Source: Clostridium paraputrificum
Lineage (GTDB): Bacteria > Bacillota > Clostridia > Clostridiales > Clostridiaceae
Assembly: GCF_900447045.1 (NCBI RefSeq)
Contig: NZ_UAWH01000005.1
Coordinates: 186,001-250,000, forward strand
Length of the DNA stretch: 64,000 nt
Direction: 5' to 3'
Part shown: positions 27,414 through 35,370 of the stretch, piece by piece
Layout of the letters: every line of letters starts with the position of its first letter
Position numbering within the stretch: position 1 is the stretch's first letter
The notes under the pieces: generated by a model
What the model was told of the DNA's origin: nothing
What the model saw: only the letters and a program-made list of their open reading frames with translations
Database searches by the model: none
Made by a program: the position numbers and the translations under genes

Positions 27414-28742
27414 TTAATTATTATTATCTTGTAATTTTTTATATACGTAAAATGGTATTCCGATAAGCATTAATATAAACACCCACATTGCAGAAACAGA
27501 TCCTGATCCATAGATTATATACAGTGAATATGCAAATGCTAATAAGGAAAAGAAGGCATGCTTTATAAATCTACCAAAGCTTAATCTATTTCCTGATTTA
27601 TATGTAAGGATAATTTCAGCACAAGCACTTAAAGCATAGGCTGGAATAAATGATAAAGTTGCAAGATTTATCATAAAGTCGAAAGCTGAAGTTAAACTTG
27701 AAACATAATTAGCAATTAAAAGTATGTTAGTACAAAGTGAGGATATAAATAAAGCTACTACAGGAGTTTTAAACTTTGGATGTAATTTACTGAAGAATTT
27801 AGGAAATAATCCATCAGTACCGGCTGCATAAGCCATTCTTGCTGTTGTCATTATCCAACCTGAACAAGCTCCAGCGGCTGAAATGACTACTCCGATAGAT
27901 ATAAATGCTCCACCCCAAGTGCCTCCAGTTATATTGTTTATTATAGATGATAAAGGTGCATTAGATGAAGCAAGGTCTGCTTGGGATAATCCACCCATAG
28001 CTAAAATTGAAAGCAATAAGTACATAATAGAAGCAAAAATTGTTCCAATTACTGTACTTCTTCTAATATTAACTTCAGGATTTTTTATTTCACCACCTGA
28101 AACAACAGCACTTTCTAATCCAACAAATGACCATAAGGTAACAGCTATTGCAGGTGCAAGAGATTCTAATCCAGTAACCTCAGAAGAAGAATAAGTCTTA
28201 AGATATTCAGGGTTAAATCCAATTACAGCTATTATTAAGAATACAAGTATAACTAGTAATTTTAATGTAGTAGTAATTATTCCAATAATTCCAGCTTCTT
28301 TAACACCTTTATAATTTATATAGGTCATTATCCATAAGAATGCAGAAGAAACTAAAAAAGCAATTAATCCATTTGAAGATAGTATTGGAAAAAAAGGAGT
28401 TAAATATCTAATTATTGCTGTTATTATAGCAGCATTACCAATCCATGAACCAATCCAAAATGTCCAAGCTACTAAAAATGCAGTAAATTCCCCAAATGCT
28501 TTATGGGTATATACTATAGGACCACCTGTTGCAGGGTACTTGGTTCCTAAGTTAGCAAAAGAAAGAGCTAGCAGAACAGAACCTATTCCTGTAATTATCC
28601 AAGCAAGAATTGTTGTTGTTGGGTTTGCCACTTGAGCAAGACTTTGGGGGGAAGTAAAAATACCTGATCCCATCATATTTCCGACAACAATAGCTGTAGC
28701 TGCAGTTAGTCCAAGTTCTCTTTTTAAATTATTATCTTCCAT
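27414..28742 (-). CDS. APC-superfamily amino acid permease
   Basis: A 442-residue integral membrane transporter with about twelve hydrophobic segments. The N-terminal helix has the APC signature VGNMMGSGIFTSP, and TM6 carries an AITLWSFVGLESAVVSGGEIKNPE-like stretch typical of basic amino acid/polyamine antiporters. Exact substrate cannot be assigned. AAGGAG precedes the ATG. It is a single gene in its orientation, with no decarboxylase or deiminase gene next to it. Confidence 0.87.
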   Translation of the reverse strand: MEDNNLKRELGLTAATAIVVGNMMGSGIFTSPQSLAQVANPTTTILAWIITGIGSVLLALSFANLGTKYPATGGPIVYTHKAFGEFTAFLVAWTFWIGSWIGNAAIITAIIRYLTPFFPILSSNGLIAFLVSSAFLWIMTYINYKGVKEAGIIGIITTTLKLLVILVFLIIAVIGFNPEYLKTYSSSEVTGLESLAPAIAVTLWSFVGLESAVVSGGEIKNPEVNIRRSTVIGTIFASIMYLLLSILAMGGLSQADLASSNAPLSSIINNITGGTWGGAFISIGVVISAAGACSGWIMTTARMAYAAGTDGLFPKFFSKLHPKFKTPVVALFISSLCTNILLIANYVSSLTSAFDFMINLATLSFIPAYALSACAEIILTYKSGNRLSFGRFIKHAFFSLLAFAYSLYIIYGSGSVSAMWVFILMLIGIPFYVYKKLQDNNN

Positions 28743-28893
28743 ATTTTTCTCCTTAGTTTAATATGATTAATTTATTAACAATAAAATTATATCTTCATAT
28801 ATAAAAGATGTCTATTAAAATAATTATTTGCAAAAAATAAGAATCCTATTATATAATAGGATAAAAATAGAAAAAAATAATGAAAAAAAGGTA

Positions 28894-28922
28894 TTTACAA
28901 ATAATAATTATTATTATATAAT
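28894..28922 (+). promoter_or_regulatory. promoter with palindromic operator, first rubrerythrin
   Basis: TTTACA (28894-28899), 17 bases and TATAAT (28917-28922) form a sigma-A promoter. The spacer holds a perfect 16-base palindrome, AATAATAATTATTATT (28900-28915). Its AT-only symmetry resembles a PerR/Fur-type operator. PerR control of reverse rubrerythrins is known in C. acetobutylicum; the regulator here is inferred. Confidence 0.75.
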
Positions 28923-29013
28923 AACAAATGTAGAACAGAAGAGAATAAATATTAAGAAACAAAAGATGAATTTTAAAAGTTAATTAATGTTATATATATA
29001 GGAGGAGAATGAT

Positions 29014-29556
29014 ATGAAAAAATTTGTTTGTACAGTATGTGGATATGTTCATGAAGGAGAAAGCGCACCAGAAAAGTGCCCATTATGTGGAGTAGGACCA
29101 GAAAAGTTCATGGAACAATCAGAAGATATGGCATGGGCTGATGAGCACAGAATAGGAGTAGCTAAGGATATAGATCCAAGAGTTATAGAAGGATTACAAG
29201 CTAACTTTATGGGAGAATGTACAGAAGTAGGAATGTACTTAGCAATGTCAAGACAAGCTGATAGAGAAGGATTCCCAGAAGTTGCAGAAGCATATAAGAG
29301 AATAGCATTTGAAGAAGCAGAACACGCTGCAAAGTTCGCTGAATTATTAGGAGAAGTAGTAGTAGCAGATACTAAGACTAACTTACAAATGAGAGTTGAT
29401 GCAGAACACGGAGCTTGCCAAGGTAAGAAAGATTTAGCTACATTAGCTAAGCAATTAAACCTAGATGCAATTCATGATACAGTACATGAAATGTGTAAAG
29501 ATGAAGCTAGACATGGTCAAGCATTCAAGGGATTATTAAACAGATATTTTGGTTAA
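29014..29556 (+). CDS. reverse rubrerythrin, copy 1
   Basis: A 180-residue cytosolic peroxide-detoxifying enzyme. The rubredoxin domain is N-terminal, with Cys pairs C6/C9 and C22/C25 for one iron. The four-helix diiron domain follows, with ligand motifs [25 protein letters not shown] and DEARHGQAF. This domain order defines reverse rubrerythrins such as those of C. acetobutylicum. Codon use is strongly biased (AGA, TTC, AAC, CAC), suggesting high expression. It differs from copy 2, 813 bases downstream, by one residue (Ile47 here). AGGAGG precedes the ATG. Confidence 0.95.
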   Translation: MKKFVCTVCGYVHEGESAPEKCPLCGVGPEKFMEQSEDMAWADEHRIGVAKDIDPRVIEGLQANFMGECTEVGMYLAMSRQADREGFPEVAEAYKRIAFEEAEHAAKFAELLGEVVVADTKTNLQMRVDAEHGACQGKKDLATLAKQLNLDAIHDTVHEMCKDEARHGQAFKGLLNRYFG

Positions 29557-29565
29557 TAAATAGAG

Positions 29566-29598
29566 AAAGATAGACGAACCAATCGTCTATCTTTTTTG
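29566..29598 (+). terminator. intrinsic terminator of rubrerythrin copy 1
   Basis: A 12-bp perfect stem, AAAGATAGACGA (29566-29577) with its complement at 29583-29594, is followed by a T-run. The two copies are therefore transcribed separately. Confidence 0.92.
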
Positions 29599-29718
29599 AT
29601 TTTAATAAGAAAATCCTTAACTTCAAATTAGAGTATTTCCTAAGAAGTTTAAAAAAGAATTTAAACCAACAATTGAAATTGAAAAAAGAAAAATAATATA
29701 AAAAATAACAAAAAACTA

Positions 29719-29747
29719 TTTACAAGTAATAATTATTATTATATAAT
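29719..29747 (+). promoter_or_regulatory. promoter with palindromic operator, second rubrerythrin
   Basis: TTTACA (29719-29724), a 17-base spacer and TATAAT (29742-29747) match the first copy's promoter. The spacer palindrome has a single change, AGTAATAATTATTATT. The 5' untranslated region is about 12 bases shorter than in copy 1 and differs in sequence. Confidence 0.75.
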
Positions 29748-29826
29748 AAAAACTGTAGAGAATAACACAAAGATTTTATTAGATAAGATTAAAATATAAG
29801 GTTTAAAATATAGGAGGAGAAAAGAT

Positions 29827-30369
29827 ATGAAAAAATTTGTTTGTACAGTATGTGGATATGTTCATGAAGGAGAAAGCGCACCAGAAAAGTGCCCATTATG
29901 TGGAGTGGGACCAGAAAAGTTCATGGAACAATCAGAGGATATGGCATGGGCTGATGAGCACAGAGTAGGAGTAGCTAAGGATATAGATCCAAGAGTTATA
30001 GAAGGATTACAAGCTAACTTTATGGGAGAATGTACAGAAGTAGGAATGTACTTAGCAATGTCAAGACAAGCTGATAGAGAAGGATTCCCAGAAGTTGCAG
30101 AAGCATATAAGAGAATAGCATTTGAAGAAGCAGAACACGCTGCAAAGTTCGCTGAATTATTAGGAGAAGTAGTAGTAGCAGATACTAAGACTAACTTACA
30201 AATGAGAGTTGATGCAGAACACGGAGCTTGCCAAGGTAAGAAAGATTTAGCTACATTAGCTAAGCAATTAAACCTAGATGCAATTCATGATACAGTACAT
30301 GAAATGTGTAAAGATGAAGCTAGACATGGTCAAGCATTCAAGGGATTATTAAACAGATATTTCGGTTAG
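29827..30369 (+). CDS. reverse rubrerythrin, copy 2
   Basis: A near-identical duplicate of the preceding gene, 180 residues, with the same rubredoxin Cys pairs and diiron motifs. I count four base differences in the coding region (three synonymous, one Ile-to-Val at residue 47), plus a different stop codon. The flanking leader and terminator are different sequences. Tight identity limited to the coding region and promoter core points to recent duplication or ongoing gene conversion. It has its own promoter and terminator. Confidence 0.95.
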   Translation: MKKFVCTVCGYVHEGESAPEKCPLCGVGPEKFMEQSEDMAWADEHRVGVAKDIDPRVIEGLQANFMGECTEVGMYLAMSRQADREGFPEVAEAYKRIAFEEAEHAAKFAELLGEVVVADTKTNLQMRVDAEHGACQGKKDLATLAKQLNLDAIHDTVHEMCKDEARHGQAFKGLLNRYFG

Positions 30370-30382
30370 TAAATAGAAAAAT

Positions 30383-30416
30383 ATCCTAGAAGATTAATCT
30401 TCTAGGATTTCTTTTA
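30383..30416. terminator. terminator shared by rubrerythrin copy 2 and the hydrolase gene
   Basis: A 13-bp perfect inverted repeat (30383-30395 with 30396-30408, ATCCTAGAAGATT and its complement) is followed by T-rich sequence. It contains the stop codon of the convergent hydrolase gene. Confidence 0.85.
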
Positions 30417-31341
30417 TTGCAATTAAAACGACATCTTGATGAGTACGATGAATAAAATGATCAGATCCCTTAACAAATACCTGCTTACTCCGTGAAGACC
30501 AAGTGATCAAGTCTTTTTGGGTGTTAATCCAAGCTGCCTTTTCTTCTTTACTGAAGTTTTTTTCATTTTCTGCTGTGAGAATAATTAAAGGTATATCTCC
30601 AATAGACTGAGATTTATCTAATACTTTAGTACAATTAGAAGATAAGTTCTTAAGTTCTGTAATCATATCTTCGTTCCAAAAGTTTCTTATAAATAAAGCT
30701 TTTTTTATTCTATTTACTTCATCAGCCATATTATTAATCTGAAGCTTCTTTTTAAAATATGGAGTCAAAGTTAATAATCTTAAGATACCAGTATATTTTA
30801 AAATCTGTAAAAAGCGAATTGATACAATGCTTGTCTTTTTCTTGTGTTCTATGAACCAAGGGTTTAGCGCATCAATCATAACTATTCCTTTTACTTCATT
30901 AGGGTATAGTTGAGCAAAACGTAATGCCTCTAATCCTGCCATAGAGTGGGCAACTATTACATATGGGGGAGTATGACTTGCTGCTTTTAGAGATTGTCTT
31001 AAATTTTCAACAATGTCATCTATATTAGCATCATATTCTACATTGTCACTAAAACCATAGCCATACCGTTCAAATACTGCTGTTTTTGAGAACTTAGATA
31101 CATTTTCTTGAAGTTTATAGTAATCACAATAAGGGCTGGTTACTCCAGAGCCTGATGTAAATACTACGGTATTATTTCCATTTCCTTTAGAAAATATATG
31201 AGTATTACCGGTGTTTAGCTTTATAATATCTCCAGGAGCTTTCAAATTTTTATTTTCAATAAAGGATAAGAGTTCCTCGCATATTAAACCTATAATTAAT
31301 AAAATGACTAAAACTAAAAGAATGTATAATAAAATAATCAT
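30394..31341 (-). CDS. membrane-anchored alpha/beta hydrolase
   Basis: A 315-residue protein with an N-terminal hydrophobic segment (residues 2-24) and an alpha/beta hydrolase domain. Visible elements are the oxyanion-region TSGSGVTSPYCDY, a nucleophile elbow AHSMAG near residue 130 (first Gly replaced by Ala), IVMIDALNPWF after it, the acid strand PLIILTAENEKN near 264, and the catalytic His in KGSDHFIHR near 296. Substrate is unknown. It is likely tethered to the membrane facing outward. AGGAGG precedes the ATG. Confidence 0.85.
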   Translation of the reverse strand: MIILLYILLVLVILLIIGLICEELLSFIENKNLKAPGDIIKLNTGNTHIFSKGNGNNTVVFTSGSGVTSPYCDYYKLQENVSKFSKTAVFERYGYGFSDNVEYDANIDDIVENLRQSLKAASHTPPYVIVAHSMAGLEALRFAQLYPNEVKGIVMIDALNPWFIEHKKKTSIVSIRFLQILKYTGILRLLTLTPYFKKKLQINNMADEVNRIKKALFIRNFWNEDMITELKNLSSNCTKVLDKSQSIGDIPLIILTAENEKNFSKEEKAAWINTQKDLITWSSRSKQVFVKGSDHFIHRTHQDVVLIAIKEILED

Positions 31342-31438
31342 AATAAACCTCCTATATAATGTAATTTTAGTATACTTTTAATTTACAAAATATGTCAATA
31401 ATATTAATGGAAAGTTTACATAAGTTATATATTTAAAT

Positions 31439-31467
31439 TTGATTACTATATTCAAAAAAGATATAAT
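31439..31467 (+). promoter_or_regulatory. promoter of the cardiolipin synthase gene
   Basis: TTGATT (31439-31444), 17 bases and TATAAT (31462-31467) lie 37 bases upstream of the start codon. Confidence 0.7.
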
Positions 31468-31503
31468 TTTAATAATTAGTATAATTAGGAGGATAGAATT
31501 ATT

Positions 31504-32937
31504 ATGAAAATAGCAATTGCTATAGGTGTTCTTATTCTAGTGATGAATATAGTCTTTTCTTTTTCTCTTATTTTTATAGAAAGAAAAGATCCAACAACAA
31601 CATGGGCATGGTTGTTAATAATGATATTACTTCCTGGAATAGGATTTATTATATATCTGCTTCTTGGTCAAAATCTTAGTAGAGAAAGATTGTTTAAAGA
31701 AAAAACAGTTCTTGATGAAAATAAAAGAAGGGAACTATCTATTCAGTTTACTGAGGCTAGTGAAGGTCATTCTGGAAACGATGAATATTTAGATTTAATG
31801 AGAATGAATTACAATCATTCAGGAGCTAAATATACTATAGGAAATGATATTGAAATATATTATGATGGAGAAGATAAATTTGCAAGATTATTAGAAGATT
31901 TAAGAGGTGCAAAGAAATACATACATATTCAATATTATATATTTAGAAAAGAAAGTATAGGCAGAGAGATAATAAAAATATTAGAGGAGAAGGCTGCTGA
32001 AGGTGTAGAAGTAAGATTTTTAGTTGATAGTATGGGCTCATATAAACTTACCAAAAGAAGTTTAAAAAAGTATATACTAAATGGAGGGAAGTTTGAAATA
32101 TTCTTTCCAGGAATATTACCTCACATAAATACCCGTATTAACTATAGAAATCATAGAAAAGTTGTAGTTATTGATGGTGAATATGGTTATACTGGCGGCT
32201 TTAATGTTGGAAAAGAATATGTTAATTTAGATGAAAAAATAGGATTTTGGAGAGATACTCATGTAAGAATAAGAGGGGAAGCAGTAAATGATTTAAATGA
32301 AAGATTTCTTCTAGACTGGTGTTATGCTTCTGGAGAAAAAATAGATGATTTTACAGTATTTTATCCAAAGCATCCTTACAAAGATGGAGATAAAGGAATA
32401 CAAGTAGTTACAAGTGGCCCTGACCATAAAGAAGAGTATATTAAGCATGCTTACATTAAAATGATTAATAATGCTAAAAGGAATATATATCTTCAAACTC
32501 CATATTTTGTTCCAGATGAACCTATGTTAGAAGCATTAAAGTTAGCGGCTTTATCAGGTGTAGATGTTAGAATAATAATACCAGGAAAGCCTGATCATAT
32601 ATTTATGAAATGGGCTGCAAGTGCGTATATAGGAGATATTATTGAAGCTGGTGGTAAGGTATATACCTATGAAAATGGATTTATACATTCTAAAACTATT
32701 GTTGTTGATGGGCAAGTAGCTAGTGTAGGAACAGCTAATATGGATATACGAAGTTTTAAGTTGAATTTTGAAGTTAATGTCTTTATATATAATGAAAATG
32801 TAGCAAGGGATATGGAAAATCAATTTTTTGTAGATATAAATGATTCAGAGCTAATTACTAAAACAGAATATAATGGAAGGAGCAACTGGCTTAAAATGAA
32901 AGAATCTATAATAAGATTACTTTCTCCAATTTTGTAA
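31504..32937 (+). CDS. cls: cardiolipin synthase
   Basis: A 477-residue membrane enzyme that condenses two phosphatidylglycerols into cardiolipin and glycerol. Two N-terminal membrane helices (residues 2-24 and 36-55) precede two phospholipase D domains, with HKD motifs HRKVVVIDG near residue 218 and HSKTIVVDG near 397. The first is followed by YTGGFNVGKEY and the second by ASVGTANMDIRSF, as in bacterial Cls enzymes. It has its own promoter. No clear terminator separates it from the aromatic leader promoter 18 bases downstream. Confidence 0.95.
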   Translation: MKIAIAIGVLILVMNIVFSFSLIFIERKDPTTTWAWLLIMILLPGIGFIIYLLLGQNLSRERLFKEKTVLDENKRRELSIQFTEASEGHSGNDEYLDLMRMNYNHSGAKYTIGNDIEIYYDGEDKFARLLEDLRGAKKYIHIQYYIFRKESIGREIIKILEEKAAEGVEVRFLVDSMGSYKLTKRSLKKYILNGGKFEIFFPGILPHINTRINYRNHRKVVVIDGEYGYTGGFNVGKEYVNLDEKIGFWRDTHVRIRGEAVNDLNERFLLDWCYASGEKIDDFTVFYPKHPYKDGDKGIQVVTSGPDHKEEYIKHAYIKMINNAKRNIYLQTPYFVPDEPMLEALKLAALSGVDVRIIIPGKPDHIFMKWAASAYIGDIIEAGGKVYTYENGFIHSKTIVVDGQVASVGTANMDIRSFKLNFEVNVFIYNENVARDMENQFFVDINDSELITKTEYNGRSNWLKMKESIIRLLSPIL

Positions 32938-32954
32938 AAAAATATAAAAAAATA

Positions 32955-32982
32955 TTGACACTGGAATTGAGTTTGATATAAT
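32955..32982 (+). promoter_or_regulatory. promoter of the Phe/Tyr leader and aro operon
   Basis: TTGACA (32955-32960), a 16-base spacer and TATAAT (32977-32982) form a consensus sigma-A promoter. Transcription should start near 32989, giving a leader of about 285 bases before aroF. No comparable promoter is visible between the leader terminator and aroF. Confidence 0.88.
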
Positions 32983-33027
32983 TAATGAAAAAAGATACCG
33001 TGTTTTTCACATGGGATGGAGGATATT

Positions 33028-33159
33028 ATGAAAGGAATTATAGAAGCATTAGTAGCAAAATTTTATAGCTTTATATACTTTATATTCTGGGGCTTTTACT
33101 TTAGCGCTGGCTACTTCTTCTGCAAAAAAATAAATAATTCTTTTCAAATGAGTATTTAA
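33028..33159 (+). CDS. aromatic-rich leader peptide of the Phe/Tyr operon (candidate)
   Basis: A 43-codon ORF with a strong GGAGG ribosome site 7 bases before its ATG, in an otherwise empty leader. Between residues 12 and 31 thirteen of twenty residues are aromatic (KFYSFIYFIFWGFYFS, then AGYFF), and in total there are nine Phe, four Tyr and one Trp. The operon downstream makes Phe and Tyr. This pattern is that of an attenuation leader peptide, functionally like PheL, though longer. An alternative is a genuine small membrane protein, since the same stretch is hydrophobic. Its last codons (33147-33159) overlap the 5' strand of a predicted antiterminator. Confidence 0.75.
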   Translation: MKGIIEALVAKFYSFIYFIFWGFYFSAGYFFCKKINNSFQMSI

Positions 33160-33230
33160 TAATTTAAGTTAAGGTTGAATATTTTTTATATGTAATTATT
33201 AGAGAGAGCTCATTAAAGGCTCTCTTTTTT
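33147..33230 (+). promoter_or_regulatory. candidate transcription attenuator: antiterminator versus terminator
   Basis: An intrinsic terminator is formed by AGAGAGC (33203-33209) with GCTCTCT (33219-33225), plus up to two outer pairs, and a T-run. An alternative helix can use the same 5' arm. AATGAGT (33147-33153) pairs with GCTCATT (33208-33214), and TTTAATAATT (33155-33164) pairs with AATTATTAGA (33194-33203). The two are mutually exclusive. A ribosome reaching the leader stop codon would cover 33147-33164 and permit termination. One stalled on Phe/Tyr codons would leave it free and allow read-through into aroF. Confidence 0.65.
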
Positions 33231-33273
33231 ATTAAATAAAATTAAATATTATATATTTTAAGGGGGCAAAAAC

Positions 33274-34287
33274 ATGATAGTAATTTTAAAACCAAACACA
33301 GAGCAAAAAGAGATTGACAGATTAACAGAGGCTCTTAAAAACAAGGGAGTTGAGGTTAATCCTGTAGTAGGAAAAGATTTAATTATATTAGGGTTGGTTG
33401 GAGATACAAGTAGATTAGATCCTACACAAATTGAAGCAAATAGAAATGTAGAAAGAGTAATGCATGTAGCAGAGCCTTTCAAAAAAGCTAATAAAATGTT
33501 CCACCCTGAACCAACAATTGTTGATGTAAAAGGAAATAAGATAGGTGGAAAGAAGCTTGCTATGATAGCAGGGCCTTGCTCAGTTGAAACAGAAGAACAA
33601 ATTTGTTCAATTGCTGAAGATGTTAAGAAATTAGGGGCAAATTTCTTAAGAGGTGGAGCATTCAAGCCTAGAACTTCACCATATTCATTCCAAGGATTAA
33701 AATATGATGGATTAGAATTACTAAAGATAGCTAGAGAAAAGACAGGACTTCCAATAGTAACGGAAATTATGTCACCATATGATATAGATGTATTTGAAGA
33801 GAACGTTGATGTCATTCAAGTTGGTGCGAGAAATATGCAAAACTTTGATCTTTTAAGGGAATTAGGAAAGACATCAAAAACTATTCTTTTGAAAAGAGGA
33901 TTATCTGCAACTATAGAAGAATGGTTAATGTCAGCTGAATATATAATGGCTGGTGGAAATGAGAATATAGTTCTTTGCGAAAGAGGTATAAGAACATTTG
34001 AGACATATACTAGAAATACATTAGATTTAAGTGCTGTTCCAGCAGTTAAAAAGTTAAGTCACTTACCAGTTGTAATAGACCCAAGTCATGCAGCAGGAAA
34101 GTGGTGGATGGTAGACCCACTATCAAAAGCAGCAGTAGCTATAGGCGCAGATGGTTTAATAATTGAAGTACACAATGATCCAGCTAATGCATGGTGCGAT
34201 GGACAACAATCAATTAAACCAGATGTATATGGTAACTTGCTAGAAGAGTTAAGAGTTATTGCTAAAGCAGTGGGAAGAGAAATTTAA
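33274..34287 (+). CDS. aroF: 3-deoxy-7-phosphoheptulonate synthase, copy 1
   Basis: Catalyses the first step of the shikimate pathway, PEP plus erythrose 4-phosphate to DAHP. The 337-residue protein has an N-terminal ferredoxin-like regulatory domain (residues 1-70, MIVILKPNTEQKEID) and a TIM-barrel with IAGPCSVE, RGGAFKPRTSPYSFQG, GARNMQNFDLL, LLKRGLSATIEEWL and VIDPSHAAGK. The regulatory domain in this family confers feedback inhibition by Tyr or Phe. It is the first gene of the operon after the attenuator, with AAGGGGG before the ATG. Confidence 0.96.
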   Translation: MIVILKPNTEQKEIDRLTEALKNKGVEVNPVVGKDLIILGLVGDTSRLDPTQIEANRNVERVMHVAEPFKKANKMFHPEPTIVDVKGNKIGGKKLAMIAGPCSVETEEQICSIAEDVKKLGANFLRGGAFKPRTSPYSFQGLKYDGLELLKIAREKTGLPIVTEIMSPYDIDVFEENVDVIQVGARNMQNFDLLRELGKTSKTILLKRGLSATIEEWLMSAEYIMAGGNENIVLCERGIRTFETYTRNTLDLSAVPAVKKLSHLPVVIDPSHAAGKWWMVDPLSKAAVAIGADGLIIEVHNDPANAWCDGQQSIKPDVYGNLLEELRVIAKAVGREI

Positions 34288-34305
34288 TTAGAAGGATGAT
34301 TATAA

Positions 34306-35370
34306 GTGAAAAAAAAATTATTTGTTGATCTAAAAGAAAATAGCTATAACATCTTAATAGAAAAAGGATTGTTAAACAAGTTAGGTGAAGAACTTAAGAA
34401 TATATATTTTGGTGAAAAGATATTTATAATTACAGATGAAAATGTAGATAAGTATTATGGTTCTAAGGTTAAAGATGAATTAGATAAGATCGGTTATAAA
34501 ACTAGAAAAATGGTTTTAGCTCCAGGGGAGAAGACCAAGTCATTTAGCACATTACCAAGTATATATAATGAACTTTTAGATTTTAAGCTAACTAGAAAAG
34601 AACTTATAATTACTTTAGGTGGAGGCGTAATTGGAGACTTAGGAGGCTTTGCAGCCTCCACTTTCCTAAGAGGAGTTTCATTTATACAGATTCCTACATC
34701 TTTGCTTGCTCAAGTAGATAGTTCTGTAGGAGGTAAGGTTGCTGTAGACCTGGAAAAGGGAAAGAATTTAGTAGGAAGTTTTTATCAACCTAAAGCAGTT
34801 TTTATAGATCCTGATGTACTTAATACCTTGCCTGAAAAATTTTATAAAGATGGGATGGCAGAAGTAATTAAATACGGATGTATTAAGGATAGAGATTTCT
34901 TCTATATGCTTAAATCATTAAAATCAAGAGAAGAAGTTATGAATAATATAGAAGATATTTTATATAAATGTTGTTATATTAAAAAGTCTGTTGTAGAAAG
35001 AGATGAAAAAGATTTAGGAGAAAGAATGCTTTTAAATTTTGGTCATACCTTAGGTCATGCAATAGAAAAATATTATAATTTCACTGGATATAGTCATGGT
35101 GAAGCAGTGGCTATTGGAATGTATAATATTTCTTTAAAAAGCGAAGATGAGGGGATAACTGAAAAAGGTGTAGCTGAAGAAATAAAAGAAATTCTTATAA
35201 ATTATGACCTTCCATATAAAGTTGATATTAAAGATAATAATAAGATTATAGATACTATTTCTTTAGATAAAAAGAATATAGGAAATGTTTTAAAGGTAAT
35301 TTTATTAAAGAGTATAGGTGAAAGCATTATATATGATACAACATCAGATTTCTTTAAGGTGGTGAGATAG
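34306..35370 (+). CDS. aroB: 3-dehydroquinate synthase
   Basis: Converts DAHP to 3-dehydroquinate using NAD and zinc; 354 residues. Signature segments include LGGGVIGDLGGFAASTFLRG, QVDSSVGGKVAVD, EVIKYGCI, and the zinc-binding GHTLGHAIEKY with SHGEAVAIGM. It begins with GTG, supported by AGAAGGA a suitable distance upstream, 18 bases after aroF. Confidence 0.97.
   Translation: MKKKLFVDLKENSYNILIEKGLLNKLGEELKNIYFGEKIFIITDENVDKYYGSKVKDELDKIGYKTRKMVLAPGEKTKSFSTLPSIYNELLDFKLTRKELIITLGGGVIGDLGGFAASTFLRGVSFIQIPTSLLAQVDSSVGGKVAVDLEKGKNLVGSFYQPKAVFIDPDVLNTLPEKFYKDGMAEVIKYGCIKDRDFFYMLKSLKSREEVMNNIEDILYKCCYIKKSVVERDEKDLGERMLLNFGHTLGHAIEKYYNFTGYSHGEAVAIGMYNISLKSEDEGITEKGVAEEIKEILINYDLPYKVDIKDNNKIIDTISLDKKNIGNVLKVILLKSIGESIIYDTTSDFFKVVR

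Noticed and set aside
28894..28922. A definite PerR box
   Set aside because: The palindrome is AT-only and does not match the 15-base PerR consensus position by position, so the regulator is left as inference.
33258..33815. 185-codon minus-strand ORF over aroF
   Set aside because: A mirror of the DAHP synthase coding frame; its codons are the complement of conserved catalytic motifs.
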